Assembly: GCF_002161065.1 (NCBI RefSeq)
Contig: NZ_NFLV01000010.1
Coordinates: 1-64,000, forward strand
Reading direction: 5' to 3'
Source of the DNA: Eubacterium sp. An11
Lineage (GTDB): Bacteria; Bacillota; Clostridia; Lachnospirales; Lachnospiraceae
DNA length: 64,000 nt
Shown here: positions 48,519-57,355 of the stretch, in pieces
Layout: each line of letters opens with the position of its first letter
Numbering within the stretch: the first letter of the stretch is position 1
Position numbers and translations under genes: made by a program
The notes under the pieces: model-generated
What the model saw: only the letters and a program-made list of their open reading frames with translations
The model's database searches: none
Told to the model about the DNA's origin: nothing

Positions 48519-50288
48519 TTATTGAAGGTCTGCGGCTGTCAATTCGTACATCTCGAAAGGCTCATCCGGCTTTACGATGGCCGGTCTGCGTTTCATGTAC
48601 CGTTCCATATCAAAGAGGTACTTCTTGTCGGCGTCGGCAGTATATTTGTAATCGGGATGCCTGGTCAGGTCGTACTTGTCCGAGAGGAACGGGCGCACTC
48701 CCCGCAGCATGAAAATACATTTGCCTCCGTCCATTACTGCCAATTCGTCTTGTGTCATCAGCTCCTTTCCCAATTTCTGATAGTTGAGGCCGTGGGAGAC
48801 CTGGCTGCCCCGGTTCTCGGATTGATTGAAGCTGTCGATGGTCTCCTTGCCCAGCAGCTCCGAGATTTCTTTCAGGGTGGATTTCTCCTTGCCTCCCAAA
48901 AACAAGGTGCTGTCGCAGTTGCCCACAATGGTGTCTGCGGCGTCCTTGTAGATGGTCTTTAACTGACTTTGTGACTGCAAAATAATAGAAGCCGAGATCT
49001 CCCGGCTCCGGATGGTGGCGATCAGCTTGTCAAAGTTGGGTATCTGCCCGATGTTGGCGAACTCGTCCAGGAGGCACCGCACATGGACCGGCAGGCGGCC
49101 GCCGTAGAAGTCGTCCGCCTTGTCGCACAGAAGGTTGAAAAGCTGGGAGTACATGAGCGCCGCCACAAAATTGAAGGTGCTGTCCGTGTCGGAGAGAATG
49201 ACGAACAGCGCCGATTTCCGGTCGCCCAGGGTGTCCAGCTCCAGTTCGTCCTCCGCCATAAGGTCCCGCAGCTCCTGAATGTCAAAGGGAGAGAGGCGGG
49301 CGCCGCAGCTAATCAGGATGGATTTCAGAGTTTTGCCGGCAGCCATCTTGAATTTGCGGTATTGCTTCACGGCGAAATGATCCGGCTGCTCCTTTTCCAA
49401 CTTGGCAAACAGCAGATCCACCGGGGACTGAAACTCCTCGTCATCCTCTCTGGCCTCCGATGCGTTGATAAGGTCCAGCAGGGTGATGAAGTTGCGCTCC
49501 TCCGGCTCCGCCTCATACCAAATGTAGCCGATGAGGGCAGAATAGTATAGCCGCTCGGCCTTGACCCAAAAATCTTCGGAACTCTTTTCGCCCTCGCCCT
49601 TGGTGTTGAGAATGAGGGCGTTCACCAGTTTCAAAATGTCCTTTTCGCTGCGGATATACGCCAGGGGATTGTATTTCATGGATTTTTTGAAATTGATGAG
49701 GTTCAGGCTTTTGATACGGTATTGCCTGCGCTCCAGCAGGGCGCCGACCTCCTGTAAGATGGTGCCCTTCGGGTCCGTGACCACATACGAAGAATGGCAT
49801 TGGAGCAAGTTGGGCTTGACAAAGAACCGCGTCTTGCCGCTGCCGGACCCGCCGATGACCAGGATATTTTTGTTCCGGGCGTACTTGGGCTCCTTTGGGC
49901 GGCTTGACATGGTGATCCGCTCCGTTTGGGTAAGGAGAACATTTTGGGAGAAGTCCTTATCCACATAGGGAGCGATGTCGGCCGGTGTGCCCCAACGGGC
50001 ACTCCCGTACTCGATGCCGCGGCGGTATTTCTTGGCATTTTTGCCCTTGGAGTAGACCACAAGCCGAATCAGCACCGCGCCGGCGGCGCCCACACACAGA
50101 TCCAGCAGATGGAAACTGGGCGCCAGGCTTGCAAAGGCCGCCGAAAAGCCCTGCCCGATATGGAGTAGCTTCTCCGAGGCGTCAGCCCCAGGAGCCAGCC
50201 GCACACCCTGGCAGAGCTTGTCAAAGAGATACACAAAGATGAGATACGGAAGGTTGAGGATGAGCTGCTTTTTCAGCTTATCGGTCAT
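48519..50288 (-). CDS. virD4: VirD4-like coupling protein (CD1115-type) of element B
   Basis: 589 aa. Two N-terminal membrane helices (about 12-30 and 55-75). Canonical Walker A 'IGGSGSGKTRFFVKP' (about residue 147). Walker B and the inner motif lie near 'LDEFANIGQIPNF'. It links the relaxase-DNA complex to the VirB4/VirB6/PrgI channel. It overlaps the pcfB gene by 4 bp. Unlike the VirD4 of element A, its Walker A is intact. Confidence 0.92.
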   Translation of the reverse strand: MTDKLKKQLILNLPYLIFVYLFDKLCQGVRLAPGADASEKLLHIGQGFSAAFASLAPSFHLLDLCVGAAGAVLIRLVVYSKGKNAKKYRRGIEYGSARWGTPADIAPYVDKDFSQNVLLTQTERITMSSRPKEPKYARNKNILVIGGSGSGKTRFFVKPNLLQCHSSYVVTDPKGTILQEVGALLERRQYRIKSLNLINFKKSMKYNPLAYIRSEKDILKLVNALILNTKGEGEKSSEDFWVKAERLYYSALIGYIWYEAEPEERNFITLLDLINASEAREDDEEFQSPVDLLFAKLEKEQPDHFAVKQYRKFKMAAGKTLKSILISCGARLSPFDIQELRDLMAEDELELDTLGDRKSALFVILSDTDSTFNFVAALMYSQLFNLLCDKADDFYGGRLPVHVRCLLDEFANIGQIPNFDKLIATIRSREISASIILQSQSQLKTIYKDAADTIVGNCDSTLFLGGKEKSTLKEISELLGKETIDSFNQSENRGSQVSHGLNYQKLGKELMTQDELAVMDGGKCIFMLRGVRPFLSDKYDLTRHPDYKYTADADKKYLFDMERYMKRRPAIVKPDEPFEMYELTAADLQ

Positions 50289-50767
50289 CGCGTCACCTCC
50301 CGGTCCTTGGTCTTGACCTTCTCCCTTTCCCGGTGTTTGGTCTTGGACTGTTCCTGAGCCTGGGCCAGCCGCTCCCGGATGGTGGGGTGCTTCTCCCGAT
50401 CCAGGGTCATGGCGGTGAACTCCTTGAAGGCCGGCTGGAGCTGGTCCTTATCCTTCGCCTTGAAAAACACATAGTAATGCGGGGGCTCCGTGGTGGGGTC
50501 CTTTTTCAGGGCATAGTCGATGTCATACTTTTTCGCCACCACGGAAAACGCCTTGATGTTCTGTTCGGTGATCTCGATGTTGGTCAGGGAGGCCCCATGC
50601 TGTTTGAGCTGGTGCAGGGTCTGTTTCCCCTGGCGGAGGGTGCGCTGGGAGGGCTTCTTCTGCATCTCCTCCAGCACCTTTTTCACGGCCTTTTGGAGCA
50701 GGTCCGCCGTCATCTTGCCGGCCTCCACCGAGAGGGAGACCGTCCGCTGCGTGATTTCTTCCTGCAC
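50285..50767 (-). CDS. pcfB: PcfB-family protein
   Basis: 160 aa. 'SVEAGKMTADLLQKAVKKVL' and 'VVAKKYDIDYALKKDPTTEP' follow the PcfB/DUF3801 pattern; the C-terminus is a charged tail ('RERLAQAQEQSKTKHRERE', in part). PcfB is a conserved partner of VirD4-type genes in Firmicute conjugation. It is coupled to virD4 downstream by a 4-bp overlap. Confidence 0.85.
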   Translation of the reverse strand: MQEEITQRTVSLSVEAGKMTADLLQKAVKKVLEEMQKKPSQRTLRQGKQTLHQLKQHGASLTNIEITEQNIKAFSVVAKKYDIDYALKKDPTTEPPHYYVFFKAKDKDQLQPAFKEFTAMTLDREKHPTIRERLAQAQEQSKTKHREREKVKTKDREVTR

Positions 50768-50772
50768 TCACA

Positions 50773-51672
50773 TCACCTCCGTTCTCCGCTGCCGTACATA
50801 TCGTGGCTCACCAGGGAAGTGTAGTAGCTGTCAATGGTGGCCGGAGCGTTATACAGGGCAGCCAGCAGATATTTCTTGATGTTACGGACATAGGTGGTGT
50901 TCTCCCGCATACGGTCCAGCACATACTCGATGTGGGAACTGTTCAGCTTCAGGAACCGGGATTTGACCACCTCTGCCGGATAGTCGTCCCCGGCAATGCG
51001 GATCATCTCCCGGTGGGAGCAGACCGTGTCCACCATGAGCTCCACCAGTTCATCCAGACGGTCACGGTCCAGGCGCTCATTCTGTACGAGGATGTCATAC
51101 TCGATGTTCTCCAAAATCAATTCCCGATAGCTCTCTCGCTCCCGCATCCAATCCCGTCCGGCCCTATCCGAGCCCCTGGGGGTTTGGGGGCTTGATAGGA
51201 TAGGATTTGATCCTTCCGTACTTGATAAATCTTTTTTTGATTTATCTTTACTTGATTCTTTAGTATTTAATTGTGCGGGGTTTTCCTGTTCAGGGTCTCC
51301 CAAGACAGGGGAAGCCTGTTCAGGATTATCCAAGACTGGATTTTCCCGTTCAGGTTTTCCCGGTTTAGGTTCCGGCGGTCTGGGCTGCTCCAGGATTGTG
51401 TACTCGATGGCGCCGAGCTGACCGTTTGCGTTGCGGACCCGCTGGCGGATCACATAGCCGTGTTCCTCCAGCTCCCGCACCCCGGCGCAGATGCTGTCAA
51501 CACCATCTTTGCAGATCCGAGCCAGCCCCTTGGTGGTATAGTCCCATTCCTCCGGCAAGGAGAGCATGAGGGAGAGGAGGCCCTTCGCTTTCAGCGAGAG
51601 CGACTTGTCCCTCAGGTGGTGGTTGGACATCACCGTATAATCACGGGTTTTCTCAATGCGGAATACCGCCAT
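50773..51672 (-). CDS. Replication-initiator-like winged-helix protein of element B
   Basis: 299 aa from the ATG at 51672, with GGAGGT upstream; an open frame to 51828 lacks a site. Residues 1-100 are a RepA/DnaD-like winged helix ('RDYTVMSNHHLRDKSLSLKA', 'LARICKDGVDSICAGVRELE', 'YVIRQRVR'). A Pro-rich linker and a C-terminal helical domain (about 190-295, DUF6017-like) follow. It heads the pcfB-virD4 operon and would support replication of the excised ICE. Confidence 0.8.
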   Translation of the reverse strand: MAVFRIEKTRDYTVMSNHHLRDKSLSLKAKGLLSLMLSLPEEWDYTTKGLARICKDGVDSICAGVRELEEHGYVIRQRVRNANGQLGAIEYTILEQPRPPEPKPGKPERENPVLDNPEQASPVLGDPEQENPAQLNTKESSKDKSKKDLSSTEGSNPILSSPQTPRGSDRAGRDWMRERESYRELILENIEYDILVQNERLDRDRLDELVELMVDTVCSHREMIRIAGDDYPAEVVKSRFLKLNSSHIEYVLDRMRENTTYVRNIKKYLLAALYNAPATIDSYYTSLVSHDMYGSGERR

Positions 51673-51861
51673 GTTGGATACCTCCTTCCTTCGGTTTTGA
51701 AAAGTGTTCGTTTCGGCGGATTTTCGCCCCTGTATCACCACCCCGCCTCCCATGAGGGAAAGAATATGGGCGGTTTCGCTTTCGCCGCCCACAGGCGAAA
51801 AAACAGGGGATTTTCCACCCGTATTCATACAGTTTCATGCACCCTTGGCAGGGCATAAAAA

Positions 51862-51892
51862 AACGCCACAGGTTTGTGTAACCTATGGCGTT
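51862..51892 (-). terminator. Terminator after the right Xis gene
   Basis: AACGCCACAGGTT pairs with AACCTATGGCGTT (two mismatches) and is followed by seven T on the minus strand. Confidence 0.75.
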
Positions 51893-51943
51893 CCCCGGCA
51901 GATGGCCGGTCTGTATTCAGTTGTTCCCTTAAATTTGGGGGAC

Positions 51944-52147
51944 TTACTCCTCGTTCTCCTCCATCCCCAACCAATCCTCAAAAGATTTTCTGGAAATGCG
52001 GATCATGTTTCCAATCCGGATCGTCTGAAACTCGCCGGAGTTTGCGAGCTTATAGGCAGAGGATTTTCCAATGCCGAGAATAGCGGCGATGTCCTCCACG
52101 GTGTAGGTTCTGTTTTTCGGCGTCTGCTTTCCGCCCGATGCACTCAT
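51944..52147 (-). CDS. Excisionase-like helix-turn-helix protein (right Xis)
   Basis: 67 aa from the ATG at 52147. 'RTYTVEDIAAILGIGKSSAY' is the HTH and 'IRIGNMIRISRKSFEDWL' the wing and last helix; it is about half identical to the left Xis at 14,655. It lies beside the right att site. It may regulate the repA-pcfB-virD4 operon or take part in excision from its own end. Confidence 0.82.
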   Translation of the reverse strand: MSASGGKQTPKNRTYTVEDIAAILGIGKSSAYKLANSGEFQTIRIGNMIRISRKSFEDWLGMEENEE

Positions 52148-52230
52148 AATCTGCCTCCTGTTTCTTGTCGGCATTTTGCCCATACCTGCCCGGTTTCCCT
52201 GATGGGAAAGGCCCTGTCAGACACCATCCC

Positions 52231-52428
52231 TGCTAAGAATTTGCTAATTTGACTTTCTGAACGCCCCGTCACGAGACGGCATCACAGGGATTTTTGTGCA
52301 GATTGACCAGTAACCAGGCAATACAATTTCGGATAAAACAACAAGGCAAATTATGAAACGAACGATGTACCAAGCGGCACGCCATACTCCTAAGCGAGGG
52401 GTCGGAGGTTCAAATCCTCTCGGGGACG
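52231..52428. other. Right attachment site of element B with displaced tRNA-Arg 3' half
   Basis: TGCTAA at 52231 and 52242, then the core CTCCTAAGC (52387-52395) and the rest of a tRNA-Arg(CCT) 3' half: 3' anticodon arm GCGAG, T-arm GGAGG-TTCAAAT-CCTCT, acceptor CGGGGAC plus G. Its own 5' half (expected stem CTCGC) is not in the window, so it was probably separated from it by the insertions. Confidence 0.75.
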
Positions 52429-52434
52429 TCAGAA

Positions 52435-52480
52435 AAACCGCTGTCAATCCATTCAAGGACTTGACAGCGGTTTGCTTTTT
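52435..52480 (+). terminator. Terminator of the original tRNA gene
   Basis: AAACCGCTGTCAA pairs with TTGACAGCGGTTT, then GCTTTTTAT. It follows the tRNA 3' half directly. Confidence 0.75.
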
Positions 52481-52517
52481 ATCAATATAAAATATCGTTC
52501 AAAATATTTTTTCAGGA

Positions 52518-54215
52518 TCAGGCGTTTACTTTTTTCCTGATCAGTTCTTTTCCGGAAGTAACTACGATGGTGACTCCCAGGATCATTAACAGGATCGCTA
52601 TGATAAGCTGCAGTCCTTCCACCATAAATACGCCGGTTCCTGCGCTGAATGCCTGAACGAGGGAGATTGTTCTCTGGATCAGTGCCGTAAATGTAACACA
52701 GAGCATGATGACAAATGGTGGGATCAGTGTCCGCATTTCTCTTCCTGTGACCTTCAGGAAAACACAGAGTGTGATCAGAACGAGGGCGCTCAGCAGCTGG
52801 TTGGCGCTTCCGAACAGAGGCCAGATATTGGAATAGCCGACCTGTGTGAGAATGTATCCGAAAACCAGTGTGATCAATGTTGCAAAATATTTATTGCATA
52901 ATACTTTTCTCCAGGTCTCGGCGTGTTCCATATCATCCACGCTGAAAAGTTCCTGGAAAGACATACGGCCGATACGGGCAACGGAATCCAGTGTTGTAAA
53001 AGCAAGAGCGGATACACACATGGTCATGAAACTCTGAGCCACATAAACGGGAATTCCAAACATTTCAAGAAAACCGGCCACTCCGGATGAAAAGATCTGG
53101 AATGGAGTACCCGCTGCGGCTGTTCCGTCTGCGCTGGCTGCTGCTCCTGCCACGCAAAGGGCAATGACTGCCAGAAGACTTTCCAGAACCATGGCGCCGT
53201 ATCCGACCTTCAGCATATCTTTCTCATTCGATATGGTTTTTGATGAAGTACCGGAAGATACCAGACTGTGGAAACCGGATACTGCACCGCAGGCAACGGT
53301 CACAAACAGGATCGGGAACAGGCTTCCCAGATTGTCATTGTAAAAACCAGTGTATGCCGGCAGATTCATGGAAGGATGCGCAAAGATTAATCCCAGCACA
53401 GCGCCTGCAATCATACCCACAAACATAAAGGTAGACATATAATCTCTTGGCTGCATCAAAAACCACATAGGAAGAACAGCAGCCAGGAAGATATAAATAA
53501 AAGCAATGTAAATCCATGCTTCTTTTCCTAAAATTACCGGCATGGACATACCAAGGACAAAGGCAAGTATTGTACAGGCCAGTCCTAACACAACTTCCTT
53601 CCATCCGCTGAATTTGGCTTTTTTCTGAATCAGTCCAAAGACAGCGGCAAAAAGAATAAAGAATAAGGAGATACTGCCGGCAGCTCCATTGACAGTGGCG
53701 CTTTCTGAAAGAGTCTTCACACCGTCTGTCACAACATACGCATTAAATGTGTCGGCAACCATATCTGCAAAAGCGGCCATGACGATCAAAGTAAACAGCC
53801 AGCAAAATCCGAGGAACAGTTTACGGCCGGCTTTGCCGATATATTTTTCAATGAGAAGTCCCATGGATTTACCGTCATTTTTGACGCTGGCATATAACGC
53901 GCCAAAGTCCGTCACGGCTCCAAAGAAGATTCCGCCCAGGATAATCCAGAGAAGAACAGGAAGCCATCCGAAAGCTGCCGCCTGAATAGCTCCGGTGACA
54001 GGGCCGGCTCCTGCGATGGATGAAAATTGATGGGCGAATACGGTCCATCCGTCTGTTGGAACATAATCCTGACCATCGTTATGAACGACGGCAGGTGTTT
54101 TTGCCTTTGGGTCGATTCCCCATTTCTTTGCCAGCCAGCGTCCGTACAGTACATACGCTGCACAGAGGCAAACGGCGGCGATCAATACAATTACCAGTGT
54201 GTTCATTTTTTTCAC
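52518..54215 (-). CDS. cstA: Carbon starvation protein CstA family transporter
   Basis: 565 aa. Many membrane helices; 'GPVTGAIQAAAFGWLPVLLW' and 'YSNIWPLFGSANQLLSALVL' (in parts) are CstA hallmarks. CstA-type carriers import peptides or pyruvate. It has AGGAGAG before the ATG and a long leader with a T-box riboswitch (54,414-54,775), which ties its expression to an uncharged tRNA and therefore to amino-acid need. It is the first chromosomal gene after the element. Confidence 0.92.
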   Translation of the reverse strand: MKKMNTLVIVLIAAVCLCAAYVLYGRWLAKKWGIDPKAKTPAVVHNDGQDYVPTDGWTVFAHQFSSIAGAGPVTGAIQAAAFGWLPVLLWIILGGIFFGAVTDFGALYASVKNDGKSMGLLIEKYIGKAGRKLFLGFCWLFTLIVMAAFADMVADTFNAYVVTDGVKTLSESATVNGAAGSISLFFILFAAVFGLIQKKAKFSGWKEVVLGLACTILAFVLGMSMPVILGKEAWIYIAFIYIFLAAVLPMWFLMQPRDYMSTFMFVGMIAGAVLGLIFAHPSMNLPAYTGFYNDNLGSLFPILFVTVACGAVSGFHSLVSSGTSSKTISNEKDMLKVGYGAMVLESLLAVIALCVAGAAASADGTAAAGTPFQIFSSGVAGFLEMFGIPVYVAQSFMTMCVSALAFTTLDSVARIGRMSFQELFSVDDMEHAETWRKVLCNKYFATLITLVFGYILTQVGYSNIWPLFGSANQLLSALVLITLCVFLKVTGREMRTLIPPFVIMLCVTFTALIQRTISLVQAFSAGTGVFMVEGLQLIIAILLMILGVTIVVTSGKELIRKKVNA

Positions 54216-54299
54216 TCTCCTACCTGTCTAAATGAATCTGAAACTAAATTGTCAAGGTCTTTCAGCTGAAAAATAAATTGAAAAGAAGACAGGAAAGAA

Positions 54300-54413
54300 T
54301 CCTGCAAAGCAGATTCTCCGCCTGCGGCGGGTCGCGAAAGCGACATCTTCCTATCCGCCGCAGTGCGATCCTCGCGGAGCGTTTTTTATTTCATAGGAAA
54401 TTGCCTATGAAAT
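54300..54413. repeat. GC-rich nested palindromes between the T-box and cstA
   Basis: CTGCGGCGG (54322-54330) pairs with CCGCCGCAG (54355-54363), enclosing GTCGC / GCGAC. A second hairpin, ATTTCATAGG / CCTATGAAAT (about 54,389-54,412), follows. The unit is GC-rich inside an AT-rich leader and looks like an intergenic repeat inserted there. Confidence 0.5.
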
Positions 54414-54775
54414 AAAAAAAACGCCCTCTTACAGATTACTCTGTGAGAAGACGAAGAATTCTTGCTGCTCCGCGGTACCACTTCTATTACCGGAAAACGG
54501 TCTCTTGACTCTGTCGGCCGGTATATATGCTTCCATGTATGTATATCATGTTATATACGCCGGATTAACAGGCTTCCTGGTAACGGTGGAACGCCGGTCA
54601 GAATTACTCCTCAAAATATTATGTATGGAAATCGATATTCGTTGTTTCACTCTGACTGCTCGCAGGGGATAACTTTTCACAGGTGCTGTTTCTTCTCACC
54701 GGCCAGAAACTCTCTGAAAACACCATTTGCAAAAAGCCGTGTCCTGTTCTGTGCAATAGCTTCTGTTCAATTTCA
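54414..54775 (-). promoter_or_regulatory. T-box riboswitch leader of cstA
   Basis: Minus-strand leader of about 360 nt. It contains AGAGAG and GGTG near the apex of stem I, ACCGTTACC in the stem III region, the T-box GTGGTACCGCGG (54,470-54,481) and a terminator (54,414-54,453) ending in a run of T. Uncharged tRNA pairs with the specifier and the T-box and prevents termination. The specifier codon cannot be assigned safely by eye. Confidence 0.85.
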
Positions 54776-54781
54776 CATCCC

Positions 54782-54809
54782 ATTATATTCTCAAATTTGT
54801 GGTTGTCAA
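54782..54809 (-). promoter_or_regulatory. Promoter of the T-box-cstA transcript
   Basis: TTGACA (54809-54804), a 16-bp spacer and TATAAT (54787-54782) on the minus strand. Transcription would start near 54,775. Confidence 0.8.
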
Positions 54810-54924
54810 GAAAAATTTTATATTCTTTGCAAAATAAAGTAATCATTGCTGCTGCCTTAGAAATAAAAAGAAATTCCGGAAATGCATGGTCGAAACGTTA
54901 TGATGATCTAAAACAGGCGGTGCA

Positions 54925-54953
54925 TTGACACTGATATTTTGTGTGTGATAAAT
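54925..54953 (+). promoter_or_regulatory. Probable promoter of the SulP gene
   Basis: TTGACA (54925-54930), 17-bp spacer, ATAAAT (54948-54953), about 105 bp before the start codon. Confidence 0.5.
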
Positions 54954-55058
54954 TTAAAATGTTCTGTCAGAAAATGAGAGCATATGAAAAGATGCCAATA
55001 AGAACAGATAAAAAATAAGACAGATTAAAAAATGTAACAGAGAAAGGGAAGAACGAAT

Positions 55059-57221
55059 ATGAAAATAAGATTATTTCCCACGCTTAGGAATTATAAGAAA
55101 GAATATCTGGCGAAAGATATATTTTCCGGAATTATCATTGCCGCGGTGTCCATACCGATATCCATGGGATATGCGCAGATTGCGGGACTTCCGGCGGTTT
55201 ACGGTTTATACGGTTCCGTACTGCCGATCATCTTTTTTGCTCTGTTTTCCACATCAAGGCAATTTATATTTGGTGTGGATGCAGCGCCGGCGGCTATCGT
55301 GGGAGCGGCGCTTTCCACCTTCGGAATCGCATATGAGAGCAGTGCGGCCATGAACTATGTGCCGTTTATCGCATTGTTTGCGGGACTATGGCTTTTGTTG
55401 TTTTATCTGCTCCATGCGGACAGAATTGTCGACTTTATTTCCACGCCGGTGATGGGAGGTTTTATCAGCGGAATTGCGGTGACAATTATTCTAATGCAGA
55501 TACCAAAAATTCTTGGGAGTCCGGCAGGCGTGGGCGAGCTTCCGGAATTGATCCATCACATGGCGGAGGCGTGCAGTCATATCAACGGGGTGTCCGTTGT
55601 GCTGGGTGTTTCCTCTCTGGCGGTGCTTCTTCTTGGAAAGAAGTTCATACCGAAGTTTCCCATGTCCGTGGCTGTCATGGCAGCGGGAGCCGCGCTGACG
55701 CTGCTGGTACATATTCAGGATTACGGGGTTGTCCTTTTGGATCAGGTGGAGACAGGACTTCCGGGGCTGTTTCTGCCGGATCTTTCTCAGGTAGATCTCA
55801 TTCAGGCAGCGGGAAGAGGACTGATGGTCGCTGTGGTCATTATGGCAGAAACGCTTCTCAGTGAGAATAATTTTGCCGGGAAAAACGGTTACCGTCTGGA
55901 TGACAGGCAGGAGATCCTCGCATGCGCAGCGGGAAATATCGCCGCTGCCGCTGTGGGATGCTGCCCGGTCAATGGAAGTATTTCCAGAACATCCATGAAT
56001 GAGCAGTATGGAGGAAAAACGCAGGCTGTCTCTGTCACAGCAGGTCTTGTCATGGCAGTTATTCTGCTGTGTGCTACCGGCTTTATCGGATATCTTCCCG
56101 TACCGGTCCTGACTGCTATTGTGATATCCGCTCTGCTTAATATCGTGGAAGTTCACCTGGCAGTCCGTCTGTTTAAGGTGAGCAGACAGGAGTTTTTTAT
56201 CTTTATTGCCGCCTGCGCGACGGTGCTGCTTCTGGGAACGATCTACGGTGTAGTGGCGGGAATCCTTCTTTCCTTTATTGCGGTAATCATAAAAGCCACA
56301 AATCCGCCGAGATGTTTTCTGGGAGTGATCCCGGGGAAAAAGGATTTCTATGATCTGGGAAAGAATCATTTTTCCCGTCCGGTGAAAGATGTGCTGATCT
56401 ATCGTTTCAATGAGAACTTATTTTTTGCCAACATTAAGATCCTGCAAAATGATATTGAGGACAGTATCAGAGAGAGTACCAGGGCGGTCATCATTGACGC
56501 CGGCGCTGTAAACAGCCTGGATGTTACCGCGGCCGACGGTCTTGGCGATCTGGCGGAGAAATTAAAGAAAAAGAATATCCGGTTTTATATTACCGAACAT
56601 TCAGAAAATGTAAATGAACAGATGAGAAAGCTGGGAATTGGTCATCTGATCACAGAGGGAGCGGTGCGCCGGACGATCCTTGCGGCTCTTCATGATCTGG
56701 GGATGAGAGAGCCCTTCCCGATGGAGAGTTTCGGTGACAAGAGAGATGAAGTTTATCAGAAAAAATATTATGCTCTGACGCCGGAAGAAGAGAATACTCT
56801 TGAGGAGTTTGCCTGGGCTTTTGGCACCGATGCGGTCCGGGAAATTGAGAAGTTTGTCAAATATGTGGTGAAGCAGATCCATGGAATATCGGACATTGAG
56901 AAGCTTTCTGAAGCAGGATTGGATGAAAAGTTAAATTACTGGCATTCCCTGGGACCTCTGGATGAAGATGAACTGCTGCGGAGACTGGAACTTCATATAG
57001 ATGAATTTCCGCCGGAAGTGAAAGAGAAGAGTTCTCTGGTGGTCAGCCTCATTGAGAGAAGAAGACGTATCCTGAGGGATGAACTGTTAAGAGAGCATCC
57101 GAATGTGCAGGAACATCTGGATGAAAAACAGGCGATCCTGGAGCGGAGACTGAAAAAGCAGAATCCGGAAGGCGTCCGCAGACTGCATGAACTGGAAGAG
57201 GATGTTCAAAACAGAGGATGA
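55059..57221 (+). CDS. SulP-family anion transporter with STAS domain and long C-terminal extension
   Basis: 720 aa. Residues 20-400 carry about 12 membrane helices with the SulP motif 'ISMGYAQIAGLPAVYGLYGS'. A cytoplasmic STAS domain follows (about 440-550, 'DAGAVNSLDVTAADGLGDLA'). The last ~160 residues are soluble, acidic/basic and largely coiled coil ('LLRRLELHIDEFPPEVKEK' in part), beyond the usual end of the family. SulP proteins move sulfate, bicarbonate or other anions; the substrate is not evident. GGGAAGAA precedes the ATG. Confidence 0.85.
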   Translation: MKIRLFPTLRNYKKEYLAKDIFSGIIIAAVSIPISMGYAQIAGLPAVYGLYGSVLPIIFFALFSTSRQFIFGVDAAPAAIVGAALSTFGIAYESSAAMNYVPFIALFAGLWLLLFYLLHADRIVDFISTPVMGGFISGIAVTIILMQIPKILGSPAGVGELPELIHHMAEACSHINGVSVVLGVSSLAVLLLGKKFIPKFPMSVAVMAAGAALTLLVHIQDYGVVLLDQVETGLPGLFLPDLSQVDLIQAAGRGLMVAVVIMAETLLSENNFAGKNGYRLDDRQEILACAAGNIAAAAVGCCPVNGSISRTSMNEQYGGKTQAVSVTAGLVMAVILLCATGFIGYLPVPVLTAIVISALLNIVEVHLAVRLFKVSRQEFFIFIAACATVLLLGTIYGVVAGILLSFIAVIIKATNPPRCFLGVIPGKKDFYDLGKNHFSRPVKDVLIYRFNENLFFANIKILQNDIEDSIRESTRAVIIDAGAVNSLDVTAADGLGDLAEKLKKKNIRFYITEHSENVNEQMRKLGIGHLITEGAVRRTILAALHDLGMREPFPMESFGDKRDEVYQKKYYALTPEEENTLEEFAWAFGTDAVREIEKFVKYVVKQIHGISDIEKLSEAGLDEKLNYWHSLGPLDEDELLRRLELHIDEFPPEVKEKSSLVVSLIERRRRILRDELLREHPNVQEHLDEKQAILERRLKKQNPEGVRRLHELEEDVQNRG

Positions 57222-57355
57222 TAGTAACAGTAATCTTACCGGAAACTTTGGTATGATGCTGTGAAAACGCATAAAAACCAGGCTGAATCTTGAAAATCAC
57301 AGTGGCTTCTGCTATACTGAAAAATATTTTTGTATATAGGAGGATGAGAAAGAGT

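Noticed and set aside
52244-52456. 70-residue minus-strand protein at the right att site
   Set aside because: Again a shadow of the tRNA 3' half ('SPRGFEPPTPRLG' type), not a gene.
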